Of a stretch of DNA of 64,000 bases, positions 50,827-61,074 are shown piece by piece; the first letter of the stretch is position 1; every line of letters begins with the position of its first letter. The notes below the pieces were generated by a model, which worked only from the letters and a program-made list of their open reading frames with translations, did no database searches and was not told where the DNA came from. The DNA is taken from the NCBI RefSeq assembly GCF_004361885.1, contig NZ_SNWH01000004.1, forward strand, positions 124,001 through 188,000, read 5' to 3'. Both the position numbers and the translations under genes were made by a program. Origin of the DNA: Halomonas ventosae. GTDB lineage: Bacteria; Pseudomonadota; Gammaproteobacteria; Pseudomonadales; Halomonadaceae.

Positions 50827-51528
50827 ATGCAACCTGAACCGGCCTTCCTGCTGCACAAGCGGCCCTACCGCGAAACCAGCGCCCTGGTGGAGCTGCTGAC
50901 GCTCCATTGCGGACGCGTCAGGGCCGTGGCCCAGGGCATCCAGCGTCCCGGGTCACGTTCGCGAGGCCGGCTGCAGCCCTTTGCCCCGCTGCATGTCACC
51001 TGGGTCGGCGAGGGCGAGCTAAAGCGCCTGCGCTTGATGGAGGGGCACGGCAGCGTGGCTCTGCTCGCCGGCGAGGGGTTGCTGTGCGGCCTCTATGCCA
51101 ACGAGTTGTTGACCCGCGTGCTGCCCATAGAGCTGCCGGTTGCCGAGGTCTTCGCCTTCTACACCACCATGCTCGAGGCATTGCCGCGGCCCGATGGGCG
51201 CAGCGGGGCGCTGCGTCGGCTCGAGGTGGCGGTGCTCGAGGCGCTGGATGGCGGGCCGCGGTTCACCGATCCCGAAGGGAGCGAGCTTGATCCCCAATGT
51301 CGCTATTTGCTCGATCCGGCCACGCGGGCCTTCGTGGCCGACGAGGGCGGCATCGACGGGCGAACCCTGCGGCTACTGGCCCACGGCGACTGGGCCGAAC
51401 CCGGGCTGGCCGGCCCCGCCAAGGCGGTCACCCGGGCAGCATTGGCCCCGCTGCTTGGCAGCCGTCCATTGCGCTCCCGCGAGCTGATGCGTCAGCTCGT
51501 CGAGGCCCGGCTTGGCCGGGAGCGGTAA
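50827..51528 (+). CDS. recO: DNA repair protein RecO
   Basis: A 233-residue RecFOR-pathway mediator. The N-terminal OB fold starts EPAFLLHKRPYRETSALVELLT, followed by GRVRAVAQGIQRPGSR and the helical C-terminal region. It follows era directly. The stop TAA sits in a duplicated heptamer GCGGTAA (51522-51535). Confidence 0.93.
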   Translation: MQPEPAFLLHKRPYRETSALVELLTLHCGRVRAVAQGIQRPGSRSRGRLQPFAPLHVTWVGEGELKRLRLMEGHGSVALLAGEGLLCGLYANELLTRVLPIELPVAEVFAFYTTMLEALPRPDGRSGALRRLEVAVLEALDGGPRFTDPEGSELDPQCRYLLDPATRAFVADEGGIDGRTLRLLAHGDWAEPGLAGPAKAVTRAALAPLLGSRPLRSRELMRQLVEARLGRER

Positions 51529-51574
51529 GCGGTAAGAAAAAATCCTTGCCATTAGTGATATGGGTGGCAGCATC

Positions 51575-51611
<37 letters not shown>

Positions 51612-51624
51612 CGAAGGAGGTCCC

Positions 51625-52425
51625 ATGCACCCCCCGCGTATCCTGCTCGGCGTCAACATCGACCATATTGCCACTCTGCGTCAGGCCCGTGGCACTCGCT
51701 ATCCAGACCCGGTTCAGGCGGCGCTGCTCGCCGAGGAGGCCGGCGCCGACGGCATCACCGTGCATCTGCGCGAGGACCGTCGCCACATCCAGGAGCGCGA
51801 TGTTCGCCTGCTGGCTGAGGTCCTCAATACCCGTATGAACCTCGAGATGGCGGTGATCGAGGAGATGCTTGTGCTTGCCGAGACGATCCGTCCGGCCCAT
51901 GTCTGCCTGGTGCCCGAGAAGCGCGAGGAGCTGACCACCGAGGGCGGGCTTGACGTGGTGGGGAGCTTTGCGGCCGTCGCCGCGGCATGCCGCCGGCTGA
52001 CCGCCGTGGCCTGCGAGGTGTCGCTGTTCATCGATCCTGAGCCTGTCCAGATCGAGGCGGCCGCCCGGGCTGGCGCCCCGGTGATCGAGTTGCACACGGG
52101 GGCTTACGCCGAGGCGACGGGCGAGGCCGCCCGCCGCGAGCATGCCCGGCTTGCCGCCGCCGTCGAAATGGCGCTTGAGCTGGGTCTTACCGTGAATGCC
52201 GGCCACGGCCTCCACTACCACAACGTCGAGGCGATCGCCGCGCTGCCCGGTCTTCACGAGCTCAACATCGGCCATGCGATCATCGCCCGGGCACTCTTCG
52301 TCGGCCTCAAGGAGGCCGTGGCCGAAATGAAGCGACTGGCGATCGCCGGACAGGAGGCGGGCTTTGTGGCCGCCCTCGAGGCCCATGACCACGAGCATGG
52401 CGACCCGGCCAGCTGCTGCCGATGA
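51625..52425 (+). CDS. pdxJ: Pyridoxine 5'-phosphate synthase
   Basis: A 266-residue TIM-barrel enzyme that makes pyridoxine 5'-phosphate. [18 protein letters not shown] is the diagnostic start. [38 protein letters not shown] and [10 protein letters not shown] are conserved. The ribosome site GGAGG is strong. The stop overlaps the acpS start (ATGA). Confidence 0.97.
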   Translation: MHPPRILLGVNIDHIATLRQARGTRYPDPVQAALLAEEAGADGITVHLREDRRHIQERDVRLLAEVLNTRMNLEMAVIEEMLVLAETIRPAHVCLVPEKREELTTEGGLDVVGSFAAVAAACRRLTAVACEVSLFIDPEPVQIEAAARAGAPVIELHTGAYAEATGEAARREHARLAAAVEMALELGLTVNAGHGLHYHNVEAIAALPGLHELNIGHAIIARALFVGLKEAVAEMKRLAIAGQEAGFVAALEAHDHEHGDPASCCR

Positions 52426-52799
52426 TCATTGGAATCGGCACCGATATCGCCCGGGTGGCCCGTTTCGAGCAAGGCATGGCACGCCATGGCGAGCGTTTCG
52501 CGCAGCGCCTGCTGGGTGAGCGGGAGCGCGAGCGGCTCCACGGCCATGTGCTGCCCGCGGCCTTTCTGGCCAAGCGCTTTGCCGCCAAGGAGGCCTTCGT
52601 CAAGGCGCTCGGCACCGGCCTGCGCCGGGGCATGCGCTGGACCGAGATCCAGGTCGTCAACGATGCCCTGGGACGTCCTGCCCTGGTCCTCTCCGGCAAG
52701 GCCCAGGAGCTGGCCGAGGCGGCCGGCGTCAGGTCGCTTCACCTGTCGCTCTCCGATGAGGCGGCCCTCGCGGTGGCCTTCGTGGTGCTCGAGGGCTGA
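52422..52799 (+). CDS. acpS: Holo-[acyl-carrier-protein] synthase
   Basis: A 125-residue phosphopantetheinyl transferase that activates Acp[18 protein letters not shown] has the metal-binding Asp, and [20 protein letters not shown] is the second signature. Standard pdxJ-acpS coupling. Its last 61 bp are overlapped on the opposite strand by the end of a sensor kinase gene. Confidence 0.95.
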   Translation: MIIGIGTDIARVARFEQGMARHGERFAQRLLGERERERLHGHVLPAAFLAKRFAAKEAFVKALGTGLRRGMRWTEIQVVNDALGRPALVLSGKAQELAEAAGVRSLHLSLSDEAALAVAFVVLEG

Positions 52800-55468
52800 G
52801 CGGCCTGCCAGTCACACAGTTCGCCCATGGCAGCATAGAGGTCGGGCAGCCATGCCACCACGGCGGAGAAGCCTCGTGAGCGCAGACGGGTCTCGAGAGT
52901 TTCTGCCAGCAGCCCCAGGCGGGGGGTGCCGCAATAGCGACAGGCCCCATTGAGGGCATGCAGGGCATCGAGCAGGACGACTTCGTCGTTATGCGCGACG
53001 GCGTCACGGATGGCTGCCTCGCTGCCGGGCAGGGAGTCGGCCAATGTTTCCAGCAGTTGGCGGGCGAGGGGCTCGCGTCCACCGGCCAGGCGAATACCCA
53101 GCTCCAGGTCGACCACGGGCAGTTCGGGATCCTGTGCTTGGGGAGCATCCTGCGTCGATGGCTCATCCTCCGTCGGCCGCGTTGGCAGCACGATGCCCAG
53201 GTGCTTCTCCAGCAGGTGGGCAAGGCGCTGGGGTTGCAGCGGCTTGATCAGCACGTCATCGAGTCCGTTCTCGCGCAGCCGCCGCTGCTGCTCTCCCTGA
53301 AGATGCGCGGTGACGGCGATGATGGGAACCCGATGCCAGACGCCTCCCAGTCGTCTCAGTGCACGGCTCGCCTCCATGCCATCCATGCCGGCCATGCGAA
53401 TGTCCATCAGTACCATATCGAACTCCCGCGTCTGCGCCAGCGCCAGGGCTTCCTCGCCACTTGCCGCCTGGGTCAACGTGAGTTTGGGCCCGGCCAGCAG
53501 CTCGCCTAGCAGCAACCGATTGGACGCCGTATCGTCGACGACCAGCAGCCGGGCCGGCAGTGAGATCGGTTGGCGCTGCGCAGCTGTCGGCAGGGCCCGC
53601 GGTGTTACGTGCAGCTGGCGGACCAGCGCATCGGCCAGCGCCGAGCGGGAGATCGGCTTGCCCAGCACCTCGCCACCATGCGGCAGCGGCAGCGGCGGCA
53701 GGTCGAGGGGGCTGGCATTGACCAGCAGCAGGGCAGGGCAGTTCAGCTTGTCCAGCCGGCGCTGCCATCGCGCAAGACTCGCCTCATCGAGGTCCTCGTG
53801 GCAGATTCCCGCCACGACCAGCGCGACAGGCTGCTCCTCGAGCCAGGCATTCGCCTGCGTCGTCACGCGGGCTCCCCAGCGGGTCATCAGATGCTTGAGG
53901 GCGCGACGCGTGGGCGAATGAGGTTCATCGATCGCGATGAGCTCTCCTCTCAGCACGAGTTCCGGGGCGCGCTCGGACGCCGCAGTGCCCCACAGCGGCA
54001 GCATGAAGAAGAAGGTCGAACCCTGGCCAGGCACGCTCTTGACATCGATCTCCCCGCCCATCTGCTCGACCAGCTGGCGACAGATGGCCAGCCCCAGGCC
54101 AGTGCCGCCGAACTCCCTGTGATGGCTGATGTCGGCCTGCTGGAAAGCCTGGAACAATCGTCGGCGGGCCTCCTCGCTCAAGCCCATGCCGGTGTCGCTG
54201 ACGCTGACTTGAAGCACCATCCGACCCGCCTCGGCCTCTTCCAGCATGACCCTTACGATCACCTCGCCCTGGTCGGTGAACTTGATGGCATTGTTGACCA
54301 GGTTGGTAAGCACCTGGCGGATGCGCATCGGGTCGCCCTGGAGGTTGGCCGGCACATCGTCGTAGACCAGGCCGAGCAGCTGCAGCCCCTTCTGCTGGCT
54401 CAGCGGGGCCTGCAGGCCGAGCACTTCATCGACCAGGGCGACCATGTCCAGCGGCAGGGTCTCGAGCTCCACCCGGCCGGCCTCCAGTTTGGAGAAGTCC
54501 AGCACATCGTTGACCAGCATCAGCAGGTTGTCGCAGGCCCGCTGCATCTGATCCAGCCATTCCCGCTGGCGCGGTTCCAGCTGCGAGCGTCCCAGCAGCC
54601 GACAGAAGCCGACGATACCGTTGAGGGGAGTGCGGATCTCGTGGCTCATGTTGGCCAAAAACTCCGACTTGACGCGGTTGGCCTCAAGGGCCCGGCGGTG
54701 GGCCAGGTCCAGCTCGATGTTCTGGACCTCAATGGTCTCCATGGATCTTTGGAGCTTGTTGGTGGCCTGCTCGATCTGGGCCTGCCTCTCCTGCCTGGCC
54801 GTCTCGATGTGATCGGCCAGCTCATTGATGCGCCGGGCCAGCGGGGCGAGCTCCTGGGCTGGGGGAATCGTCAGCCGTTCGGGTACCCTCCCGAGGGCCA
54901 GACGATCCAGGCAGCGATTGGCTTCCTCCAGCGGCTGGCATAGACGTCGCGTGGTGAGATAGGCAGCCAGGAACAGCAGCAGGCCGGCGAGCATTAGCAC
55001 CAGACCGCTACTGGCCAGCTGACGATAGCGGGTCATCAGCAGGGGCGTGGTGTCGATGACCAGCTCCAGCCAGACCGTTTCCTTTGCGTCATCGGTCAGC
55101 GGCGCCTGCAGCAGCCAGCGGCGGCCGTCTTCCCGCAAGCGTATCGTGCCGGGGGCGGTTGACGCCGGGAGGTCATGGATCATGCCCCGCTCAAGCAGGG
55201 GTGTGCCCCGGTCATTCCGCAGGCTCACCGCCTGAACATGCGGCAGCGCCAGCAAGCTGTCCACCAGACGTGACAATATCGGGCTATTTTCTCGCGCCAG
55301 GGCGTCGCTCAGGGACGGCGCGAGCCGCTCGACTTCTTGCGTCAGCTGGTCGCGAAGTGTCGCATGGCGCTGGTGATCCTCGAGGGTCAATGCCGTGCCG
55401 ACCAGCAGCGTCAGCAACAGCAGCGGCAGGCCGAGGATCATCAGCATCAGTCGGGTCTTGAGCGACAT
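52739..55468 (-). CDS. BarA/GacS-type hybrid sensor histidine kinase
   Basis: A 909-residue tripartite kinase that would signal to a GacA/UvrY-type regulator. ATG 55468 gives [19 protein letters not shown], the first membrane helix (~7-28). A periplasmic domain runs to ~150, then a second helix (~150-172) and HAMP. HisKA has His 276 ([11 protein letters not shown]), and HATPase_c has VNNAIKFTD and [16 protein letters not shown] degenerate receiver is followed by a receiver with Asp 689 ([11 protein letters not shown]), then an Hpt domain with His 837 (ALHALNG). Synteny next to acpS and relA-rlmD matches GacS/BarA loci. Confidence 0.92.
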   Translation of the reverse strand: MSLKTRLMLMILGLPLLLLTLLVGTALTLEDHQRHATLRDQLTQEVERLAPSLSDALARENSPILSRLVDSLLALPHVQAVSLRNDRGTPLLERGMIHDLPASTAPGTIRLREDGRRWLLQAPLTDDAKETVWLELVIDTTPLLMTRYRQLASSGLVLMLAGLLLFLAAYLTTRRLCQPLEEANRCLDRLALGRVPERLTIPPAQELAPLARRINELADHIETARQERQAQIEQATNKLQRSMETIEVQNIELDLAHRRALEANRVKSEFLANMSHEIRTPLNGIVGFCRLLGRSQLEPRQREWLDQMQRACDNLLMLVNDVLDFSKLEAGRVELETLPLDMVALVDEVLGLQAPLSQQKGLQLLGLVYDDVPANLQGDPMRIRQVLTNLVNNAIKFTDQGEVIVRVMLEEAEAGRMVLQVSVSDTGMGLSEEARRRLFQAFQQADISHHREFGGTGLGLAICRQLVEQMGGEIDVKSVPGQGSTFFFMLPLWGTAASERAPELVLRGELIAIDEPHSPTRRALKHLMTRWGARVTTQANAWLEEQPVALVVAGICHEDLDEASLARWQRRLDKLNCPALLLVNASPLDLPPLPLPHGGEVLGKPISRSALADALVRQLHVTPRALPTAAQRQPISLPARLLVVDDTASNRLLLGELLAGPKLTLTQAASGEEALALAQTREFDMVLMDIRMAGMDGMEASRALRRLGGVWHRVPIIAVTAHLQGEQQRRLRENGLDDVLIKPLQPQRLAHLLEKHLGIVLPTRPTEDEPSTQDAPQAQDPELPVVDLELGIRLAGGREPLARQLLETLADSLPGSEAAIRDAVAHNDEVVLLDALHALNGACRYCGTPRLGLLAETLETRLRSRGFSAVVAWLPDLYAAMGELCDWQAAQPSSTTKATARAASSESDR

Positions 55469-55549
55469 CGGCGGGCTCGTCGGGCGGCGAAACGGTGTCC
55501 AGTATGCCACAGCAAGCTCGGATGCCTGTCCTGTGCGCAGCGGCAGAGA

Positions 55550-55555
55550 TATAAT
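55550..55555 (+). promoter_or_regulatory. -10 box for cysM
   Basis: A perfect TATAAT 30 bp ahead of the cysM ATG, in the divergent spacer with the kinase gene. The -35 at 17 bp (TGTCCT) is weak. Confidence 0.45.
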
Positions 55556-55585
55556 GCGAAAAGGCATTTCCATCAGGAAGATTAC

Positions 55586-56482
55586 ATGCATTTCCCCACT
55601 CTCGAGGAGACTGTCGGCCACACGCCGCTGGTCCGCCTCAAGCGCATCACCGCCGGACGCGGCAATACCCTGCTGGCCAAGCTGGAGGGCAACAATCCCG
55701 CCGGCTCGGTCAAGGATCGGCCAGCCCTCTGCATGCTCCAGGAGGCCGAAACCCGCGGCGAGATCTCACCCGGCGATACCCTGATCGAGGCGACCTCCGG
55801 CAACACCGGAATCGCCCTGGCCATGGTGGCGGCCATCATGGGCTATCGCATGGTGCTGATCATGCCGGAAAGCGCCTCCGCCGAGCGCAAGCAGGCCATG
55901 GCCGCCTTCGGTGCCGAACTGATCGAGGTGAGCAAGCAAGGCGGCATGGAAGAGGCCCGTGACCTCGCCGAGGCGATGATCGCCCGCGATGAGGGCAAGC
56001 CGCTGAACCAGTTCGCCAACCCGGACAACCCCCTGGCGCACTATCGCACTACCGGCCCGGAGCTCTGGGAGCAGACCGACGGCACCATCACCCACTTCAT
56101 TAGCTCGATGGGCACCACCGGTACCATCATGGGCGTGTCGCGCTATCTCAAGGAGCGTAACCCCGAGGTGCAGATCATCGGCCTGCAGCCCGAGGATGGC
56201 GCTAGCATCGCCGGCATCCGCCGCTGGCCGCCCGAATACCTGCCGAGCATCTTCGAGCCGAGCCGTGTTGACCGGGTGCTGGACATCGGCCAGCACGAGG
56301 CCGAGGAGCACATGCGTCGCCTGGCGCGCGAGGAGGGCATGCTGTCCGGCGTATCATCCGGCGGAGCGCTCGCCGGGGCACTGCGGATCGCCGCCGAGGT
56401 CGAGAACGCAGTGATCGCCTTCATCGTCTGCGACCGCGGCGACCGCTATCTCTCCACCGGGCTGTTCGCCCCGGAGCGCTGA
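55586..56482 (+). CDS. cysM: Cysteine synthase B
   Basis: A 298-residue PLP enzyme using O-acetylserine with sulfide or thiosulfate. The PLP Lys is in NNPAGSVKDRPA, the CysM (rather than CysK) form. SGNTGIALAM binds substrate, and SSMGTTGTIMG binds PLP phosphate. AGGAAG precedes ATG 55586. rlmD follows 2 bp after the stop. Confidence 0.94.
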   Translation: MHFPTLEETVGHTPLVRLKRITAGRGNTLLAKLEGNNPAGSVKDRPALCMLQEAETRGEISPGDTLIEATSGNTGIALAMVAAIMGYRMVLIMPESASAERKQAMAAFGAELIEVSKQGGMEEARDLAEAMIARDEGKPLNQFANPDNPLAHYRTTGPELWEQTDGTITHFISSMGTTGTIMGVSRYLKERNPEVQIIGLQPEDGASIAGIRRWPPEYLPSIFEPSRVDRVLDIGQHEAEEHMRRLAREEGMLSGVSSGGALAGALRIAAEVENAVIAFIVCDRGDRYLSTGLFAPER

Positions 56483-56484
56483 GC

Positions 56485-57924
56485 ATGACCATGCTGGGCA
56501 AGCGTCGCCCCGGGCGTGCTTCGTCAGATGTCTCGGGGCTTCATGGGCGTCAGGCAGAGCACCGCGAGGCTAGCGAGGAGCAGGACGCCCTGGAGATCCG
56601 GGGACTGGCCCATGACGGGCGGGGGGTGGCGCGCATCGCGCGGGGCAAGACGGTGTTCGTCGAGGGCGCGCTACCCGGCGAGCATGTCAGGGTCGCCGTC
56701 CATCGCACCCGCAAGCGCTTCGACGAGGCCCATGTGCGCGAGCTGCTGGTGGCCTCCCCCGAGCGCGTCGCGCCACCCTGTGCCCATGTCGGGCAGTGTG
56801 GTGGCTGCGACCTGCAGCACCTCGCCCTGGCGGCGCAGCGTCGTCACAAGCAGGCGGTGCTGGAAGCGTGGCTGGGGCGACAGGGTATCACCCTAGAGGC
56901 GGCGCCCGAGCTGCTCGCCGGGTCGGGAGAGAGCTACCGTCGACGTGCCCGCCTGGGTGTCAAGGTGGATGCCGAGGGTGGCGTCCATCTGGGCTTTCGC
57001 GCCCGCCATAGCCACCGTCTGGTCGACATTGACGCCTGCACCGTGCTGGTGCCAGCGCTGGACGCGCTGCTAGCGCCGCTGCATCGATTGTTGGCAGAGC
57101 TCGAGGCTCCGCGCCAGGTAGGGCATCTCGAACTGCTCGACAGTGACCAGGGCGCCCTGGTGGTCGTGCGCCAACTGCGTGACCACGCCGCGGACGCCTG
57201 GCGCTGGCAGGCCTTCTCCCGGGCTCGGGGTATCCACCTGGCGCGCTGGCTGGGCCGTGAGGCGCCCAAACTCGACTGGCTGACGCCCACGCCGGCACTG
57301 CGCTGTCGAGTGCCGGGGCCTGACGGTGAGCTCACCCTGGGTATCGCCCCCGGGGATTTCCTGCAGGCCAATGCCGAGGTCAACTCTTTGATGGTGACCA
57401 CGGCATTGGCCTGGCTGGCGCCGCTGGCCCGTGGCAGGCGGGTGCTGGACCTGTTCGCCGGGGTAGGTAACTTCAGCCTGCCGCTGGCCGCCGCCGGTGC
57501 CCGGGTGACGGCGGTGGAAGGCCGTGCGGCAATGGTCGCGCGGCTCGCCGACAACGCCCGCCGTAATGCACCTGGCCGGGAGTTGAGCGTGGCGGCGCGC
57601 CAGGCCGACCTTAACGATGAAGCCACCGTGGGCGAGTTGCTCCAGGAGGTTGGCCCCGAGGTGGTGGTGCTGGACCCGCCCCGGCAAGGGGCCGAGCCGG
57701 CTTGCCGCGTGCTGGGGCAGCGTCCGGTACCACGCCTGCTCTACATCTCCTGTGACCCGGCCACCCTGGCACGAGATGCGGCACTGCTGGTGCATGCTGG
57801 CTATCGCATTCGGCATGCGGCCGTGGCCGACATGTTCGTACACACCTCGCATGTGGAATCCATGCTGTTGTTCGAGTACCCCGGCGCGGCGCGGCAGGCC
57901 CAAGGAGGGTCAAGCGATGGTTAA
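56485..57924 (+). CDS. rlmD: 23S rRNA m5U1939 methyltransferase RlmD
   Basis: A 479-residue SAM-dependent methyltransferase. An N-terminal TRAM domain (EIRGLAHDGRGVARI..GALPGEHV) is followed by an Fe-S cluster Cys set (CAHVGQCGGCDLQHL, plus a later Cys). The Rossmann motif is LDLFAGVGNFSLPLA. DPPRQGAE and the nucleophile loop LLYISCDPATLARD are present. About 35 poorly conserved residues precede the TRAM domain. The relA ATG overlaps its stop. Confidence 0.93.
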   Translation: MTMLGKRRPGRASSDVSGLHGRQAEHREASEEQDALEIRGLAHDGRGVARIARGKTVFVEGALPGEHVRVAVHRTRKRFDEAHVRELLVASPERVAPPCAHVGQCGGCDLQHLALAAQRRHKQAVLEAWLGRQGITLEAAPELLAGSGESYRRRARLGVKVDAEGGVHLGFRARHSHRLVDIDACTVLVPALDALLAPLHRLLAELEAPRQVGHLELLDSDQGALVVVRQLRDHAADAWRWQAFSRARGIHLARWLGREAPKLDWLTPTPALRCRVPGPDGELTLGIAPGDFLQANAEVNSLMVTTALAWLAPLARGRRVLDLFAGVGNFSLPLAAAGARVTAVEGRAAMVARLADNARRNAPGRELSVAARQADLNDEATVGELLQEVGPEVVVLDPPRQGAEPACRVLGQRPVPRLLYISCDPATLARDAALLVHAGYRIRHAAVADMFVHTSHVESMLLFEYPGAARQAQGGSSDG

Positions 57925-60199
57925 AGTGCGCGAAGAGCAGCCGCTGACCCGGGAAGGGGAGGTCGATATCGACCAGTGGCTCACCCGCCTGCAGGGCGAC
58001 GTCAAGCTGCGCGACGCGCAGCAGATGCGGGATGTCTGCACGCTGGCCCAGCGGCTCGAACTGGCCTGCGAACGCCCCCATAAGGCCTGGCTCAAGGATG
58101 GCTCGAGTTTTCGCATGGGCCTGGAGATGGCCGATATCCTGGGCGAGCTCAAGCTCGACCAGACGGCGCTGGAGGCCGCGGTGCTCTATCGGGCCGTCCG
58201 CGAGAGGCTGATCGGTCTCGAGGAGGTCGACAAGCGCTTCGGTCATGAGGTTGCCGGGCTCATCGGCGGCGTGCTGCAGATGGCCGCCATCAGCACCTAC
58301 CAGGCACCCAGTCAGGGGCTGAGCCAGCATGACCAGCAGGATAACCTGCGCAAGATGCTCGTCAACCTGATCGACGACGTCCGTGTGGCGCTGATCAAGA
58401 TCGCCGAACGTACCTGCGCCCTGCGTCAGGTAAGCGACGCGCCACGCGAGAAACGCTTGCAGGTGGCCCGCGAGGTGTTCGACATCTATGCGCCGTTGGC
58501 CCACCGCCTGGGCATCGGCCATCTCAAGTGGGAACTCGAGGATCTCTCCTTTCGCTACCTGCACGAGGATGACTACAAGGCCATCGCGCGGCAACTGGCC
58601 GAGAAGCGCCAGGACCGCGATCGTTACATCAGCGAGGTGGTGGCGACCCTCAAGTCGCTGATGGCGGCCCAGGGGATCACTCACTATCAGGTCGACGGTC
58701 GCGCCAAGCACATCTACTCGATCTGGCGCAAGATGAAGCGCAAGCGCATCGACTTCTCCCAGGTCCACGACATCCGCGCGGTACGCATCCTGGTTCCCGA
58801 GGTGACCGACTGCTACACGGTACTGGGAATCGTCCATTCACGCTGGCATCACGTCCCCAACGAATTCGACGACTATATCGCTAACCCCAAGAAGAACGGC
58901 TACCAGTCGCTGCACACCGCGGTGCTAGGCCCGGAAAACAAGGTGCTCGAGATCCAGATTCGCACCTTTGCCATGCATGAGGAGGCCGAGCTGGGGGTCT
59001 GTGCGCACTGGCGCTACAAGGGTCACGATACCCGCGTGCGCAGTGCCAGCTACGAGGAGAAGATCGCCTGGCTGCGCCAGGTGCTGGAGTGGCACGAGGA
59101 GGTGGGCGACTTCAGCGACCTGAGCGAGGGGCTGACCAGCGACGTGGCCCCGGACCGCCTCTATGTTTTCACCCCCGATGGCCACGTGATCGACCTGCCC
59201 CAGGTCGCCACGCCGATCGACTTTGCCTACCGGGTGCATACCGAGGTGGGCCATCGCTGCCGAGGCGCCAAGGTCAATGGCCGCATTGTGCCGCTCACCT
59301 ATCGGCTCAAGACTGGCCAGCAGGTGGAGATCCTCACTGCCAGCAAGGGCGGACCGAGCCGCGACTGGCTCAACCCCAACCTGGGCTATGTGCGCACCTC
59401 GCGGGCACGGGCCAAGATCCAGTCCTGGTTCAAGCTGCAGGCTCGCGAGCGCAACCTCGAGGAGGGTCGGGCGCTGTTCGAGCGCGAGATGAAGCGGCTC
59501 GACATCGAGGACATGGATTTGCTCACCCTGGCCAACAAGGTCAACTATCCCACCCCGGACGACATGTTTGCGGCCCTGGGGGCGGGCGACCTGCGCATCG
59601 GCCAGGTGCTGCACCAGGCCCAGCAGCTGTTCGGCGAGCACGATGACCAGGACCAGCTCGACCGCCTTCTGGCCAAGCCACGCAAGGCCCCGGGCAAGGG
59701 TGGCGGCAGCGACATCAGCGTGCTCGGCGTGGGCAACCTCAAGACCAGCATGGCCAACTGCTGTCATCCGGTGCCCGGTGACGCCATTGTCGGCTTCATC
59801 ACCCAGGGGCGTGGCGTTACCGTGCATCGCCAGGATTGCCCGAATATCCTGCAGCTGCGCCTCGACGAGCCCCAGCGCATCATCGAGGTGGAGTGGGGCG
59901 AGCGGGCCCTTACCCAATATCCAGTAGACATCGAGATCCAGGCCTGGGACCGCTCGGGACTGCTGCGCGATGTCACCGGGGTGCTCGGCAATGAGCGCGT
60001 CAACGTGCTCTCGGTGAACACCCTCACCGACACCGAGGATGGCATCGCGCGCATCTCCATCACTGTCGAGGTCGATGGCCTGGAAACCCTGGGCCGCCTC
60101 TTCTCGCGCATCCAGCAGCTACCCAACATCATCGAGGTGCGACGGCTGCGCAGTGGCGGTGGGAAGGCCACGTCGTCCAAGCGCAGGAGGACAAGATGA
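57917..60199 (+). CDS. relA: GTP pyrophosphokinase RelA
   Basis: A 760-residue stringent-response (p)ppGpp synthetase. The pseudo-hydrolase domain lacks the HDxxED motif of SpoT (VLYRAVRERL here). The synthetase domain has RAKHIYSIWRKMKRKR, VHDIRAVRI and the Glu-Phe-Asp-Asp motif in NEFDDYIANPK (~316-320). TGS (RLYVFTPDGHVIDLP), the Cys cluster (NCCHPVPGD, QDCPN) and a C-terminal ACT domain follow. AAGGAGG precedes ATG 57917. Confidence 0.97.
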   Translation: MVKVREEQPLTREGEVDIDQWLTRLQGDVKLRDAQQMRDVCTLAQRLELACERPHKAWLKDGSSFRMGLEMADILGELKLDQTALEAAVLYRAVRERLIGLEEVDKRFGHEVAGLIGGVLQMAAISTYQAPSQGLSQHDQQDNLRKMLVNLIDDVRVALIKIAERTCALRQVSDAPREKRLQVAREVFDIYAPLAHRLGIGHLKWELEDLSFRYLHEDDYKAIARQLAEKRQDRDRYISEVVATLKSLMAAQGITHYQVDGRAKHIYSIWRKMKRKRIDFSQVHDIRAVRILVPEVTDCYTVLGIVHSRWHHVPNEFDDYIANPKKNGYQSLHTAVLGPENKVLEIQIRTFAMHEEAELGVCAHWRYKGHDTRVRSASYEEKIAWLRQVLEWHEEVGDFSDLSEGLTSDVAPDRLYVFTPDGHVIDLPQVATPIDFAYRVHTEVGHRCRGAKVNGRIVPLTYRLKTGQQVEILTASKGGPSRDWLNPNLGYVRTSRARAKIQSWFKLQARERNLEEGRALFEREMKRLDIEDMDLLTLANKVNYPTPDDMFAALGAGDLRIGQVLHQAQQLFGEHDDQDQLDRLLAKPRKAPGKGGGSDISVLGVGNLKTSMANCCHPVPGDAIVGFITQGRGVTVHRQDCPNILQLRLDEPQRIIEVEWGERALTQYPVDIEIQAWDRSGLLRDVTGVLGNERVNVLSVNTLTDTEDGIARISITVEVDGLETLGRLFSRIQQLPNIIEVRRLRSGGGKATSSKRRRTR

Positions 60200-61074
60200 G
60201 CGAGTCTCGCCACGACCTGGACGACCTGCTCGCGCTGATGGCCGTGCTGCGCGACCCCGAGCAGGGCTGCCCGTGGGACGTGAATCAGGATTGGGACAGC
60301 ATCGTGCCCCATACCCTGGAGGAAGCCTACGAGGTCGCCGACGCCATCGAGCGACGCGCCTGGAGCGAGTTGCCCGGCGAGCTCGGTGACCTGCTCTTCC
60401 AGGTGATCTACTACAGCCAGTTTGCGGCCGAGGAGGGGCGCTTCGACTTTCATGATGTGGTGCATACCCTTACTGCCAAGATGCTCTACCGCCATCCCCA
60501 AGTCTTCCCTGACGGCACCCTGGCCTCGCGACGCCAGGGCGTCAGCGCCGCCGAGGTAAAGGCGCAGCAGGTTCACTCCCGCTGGGAGTCGCTGAAGGCC
60601 GAGGAGCGTGCGGAGCGGGCCGGTCGCGAGCCCGACGCCCCTTCGGTGCTGGATGACGTGCCGCGCACCCTGCCGGCCCTCTCCCGGGCCGCCAAGCTCT
60701 CCAAGCGGGCCGCCCGGGTGGGCTTCGACTGGCCCGATGCCTGTGGGGTGCTGGCCAAGATCCGCGAGGAGCTCGACGAGGTGGAACAGGCTCTGGCAGA
60801 GGGCAAGCGGGTGCATGCCGCCGAGGAGGTGGGCGACCTGCTGTTCGCGGTGACCAACCTGGCGCGCACGCTCAAGGCCGATCCCGAGCAGTGCCTGCGC
60901 GCCACCAATGCCAAGTTCGAGCGGCGCTTCCGCTACGTGGAGGCGGCCCTGGTCACCGAGGGTGTGCCGCTGTCGGAGGCCGGCCTGGCGACCCTGGAGC
61001 GGCACTGGCAGGCCGCCAAGCACCTCGACACCCCCGTTCAGGAACCGTCGCAAGAAGGAGAGTCCCGGCCATGA
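60196..61074 (+). CDS. mazG: Nucleoside triphosphate pyrophosphohydrolase MazG
   Basis: A 292-residue tandem-domain MazG that hydrolyses NTPs and, in E. coli, moderates ppGpp response. Domain 1 has CPWDVNQDWDSIVPHTLEE and ELGDLLFQVIYY. Domain 2 has FDWPDACGVLAKIREELDE and EEVGDLLFAVTNLAR. The relA-mazG order is as in E. coli, with ATGA overlap at the relA end and again with ppc. Confidence 0.95.
   Translation: MSESRHDLDDLLALMAVLRDPEQGCPWDVNQDWDSIVPHTLEEAYEVADAIERRAWSELPGELGDLLFQVIYYSQFAAEEGRFDFHDVVHTLTAKMLYRHPQVFPDGTLASRRQGVSAAEVKAQQVHSRWESLKAEERAERAGREPDAPSVLDDVPRTLPALSRAAKLSKRAARVGFDWPDACGVLAKIREELDEVEQALAEGKRVHAAEEVGDLLFAVTNLARTLKADPEQCLRATNAKFERRFRYVEAALVTEGVPLSEAGLATLERHWQAAKHLDTPVQEPSQEGESRP

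Noticed and set aside
53570-54943. 457-codon plus-strand frame opposite the hybrid kinase
   Set aside because: Shadow frame; the kinase domains on the minus strand are unambiguous.
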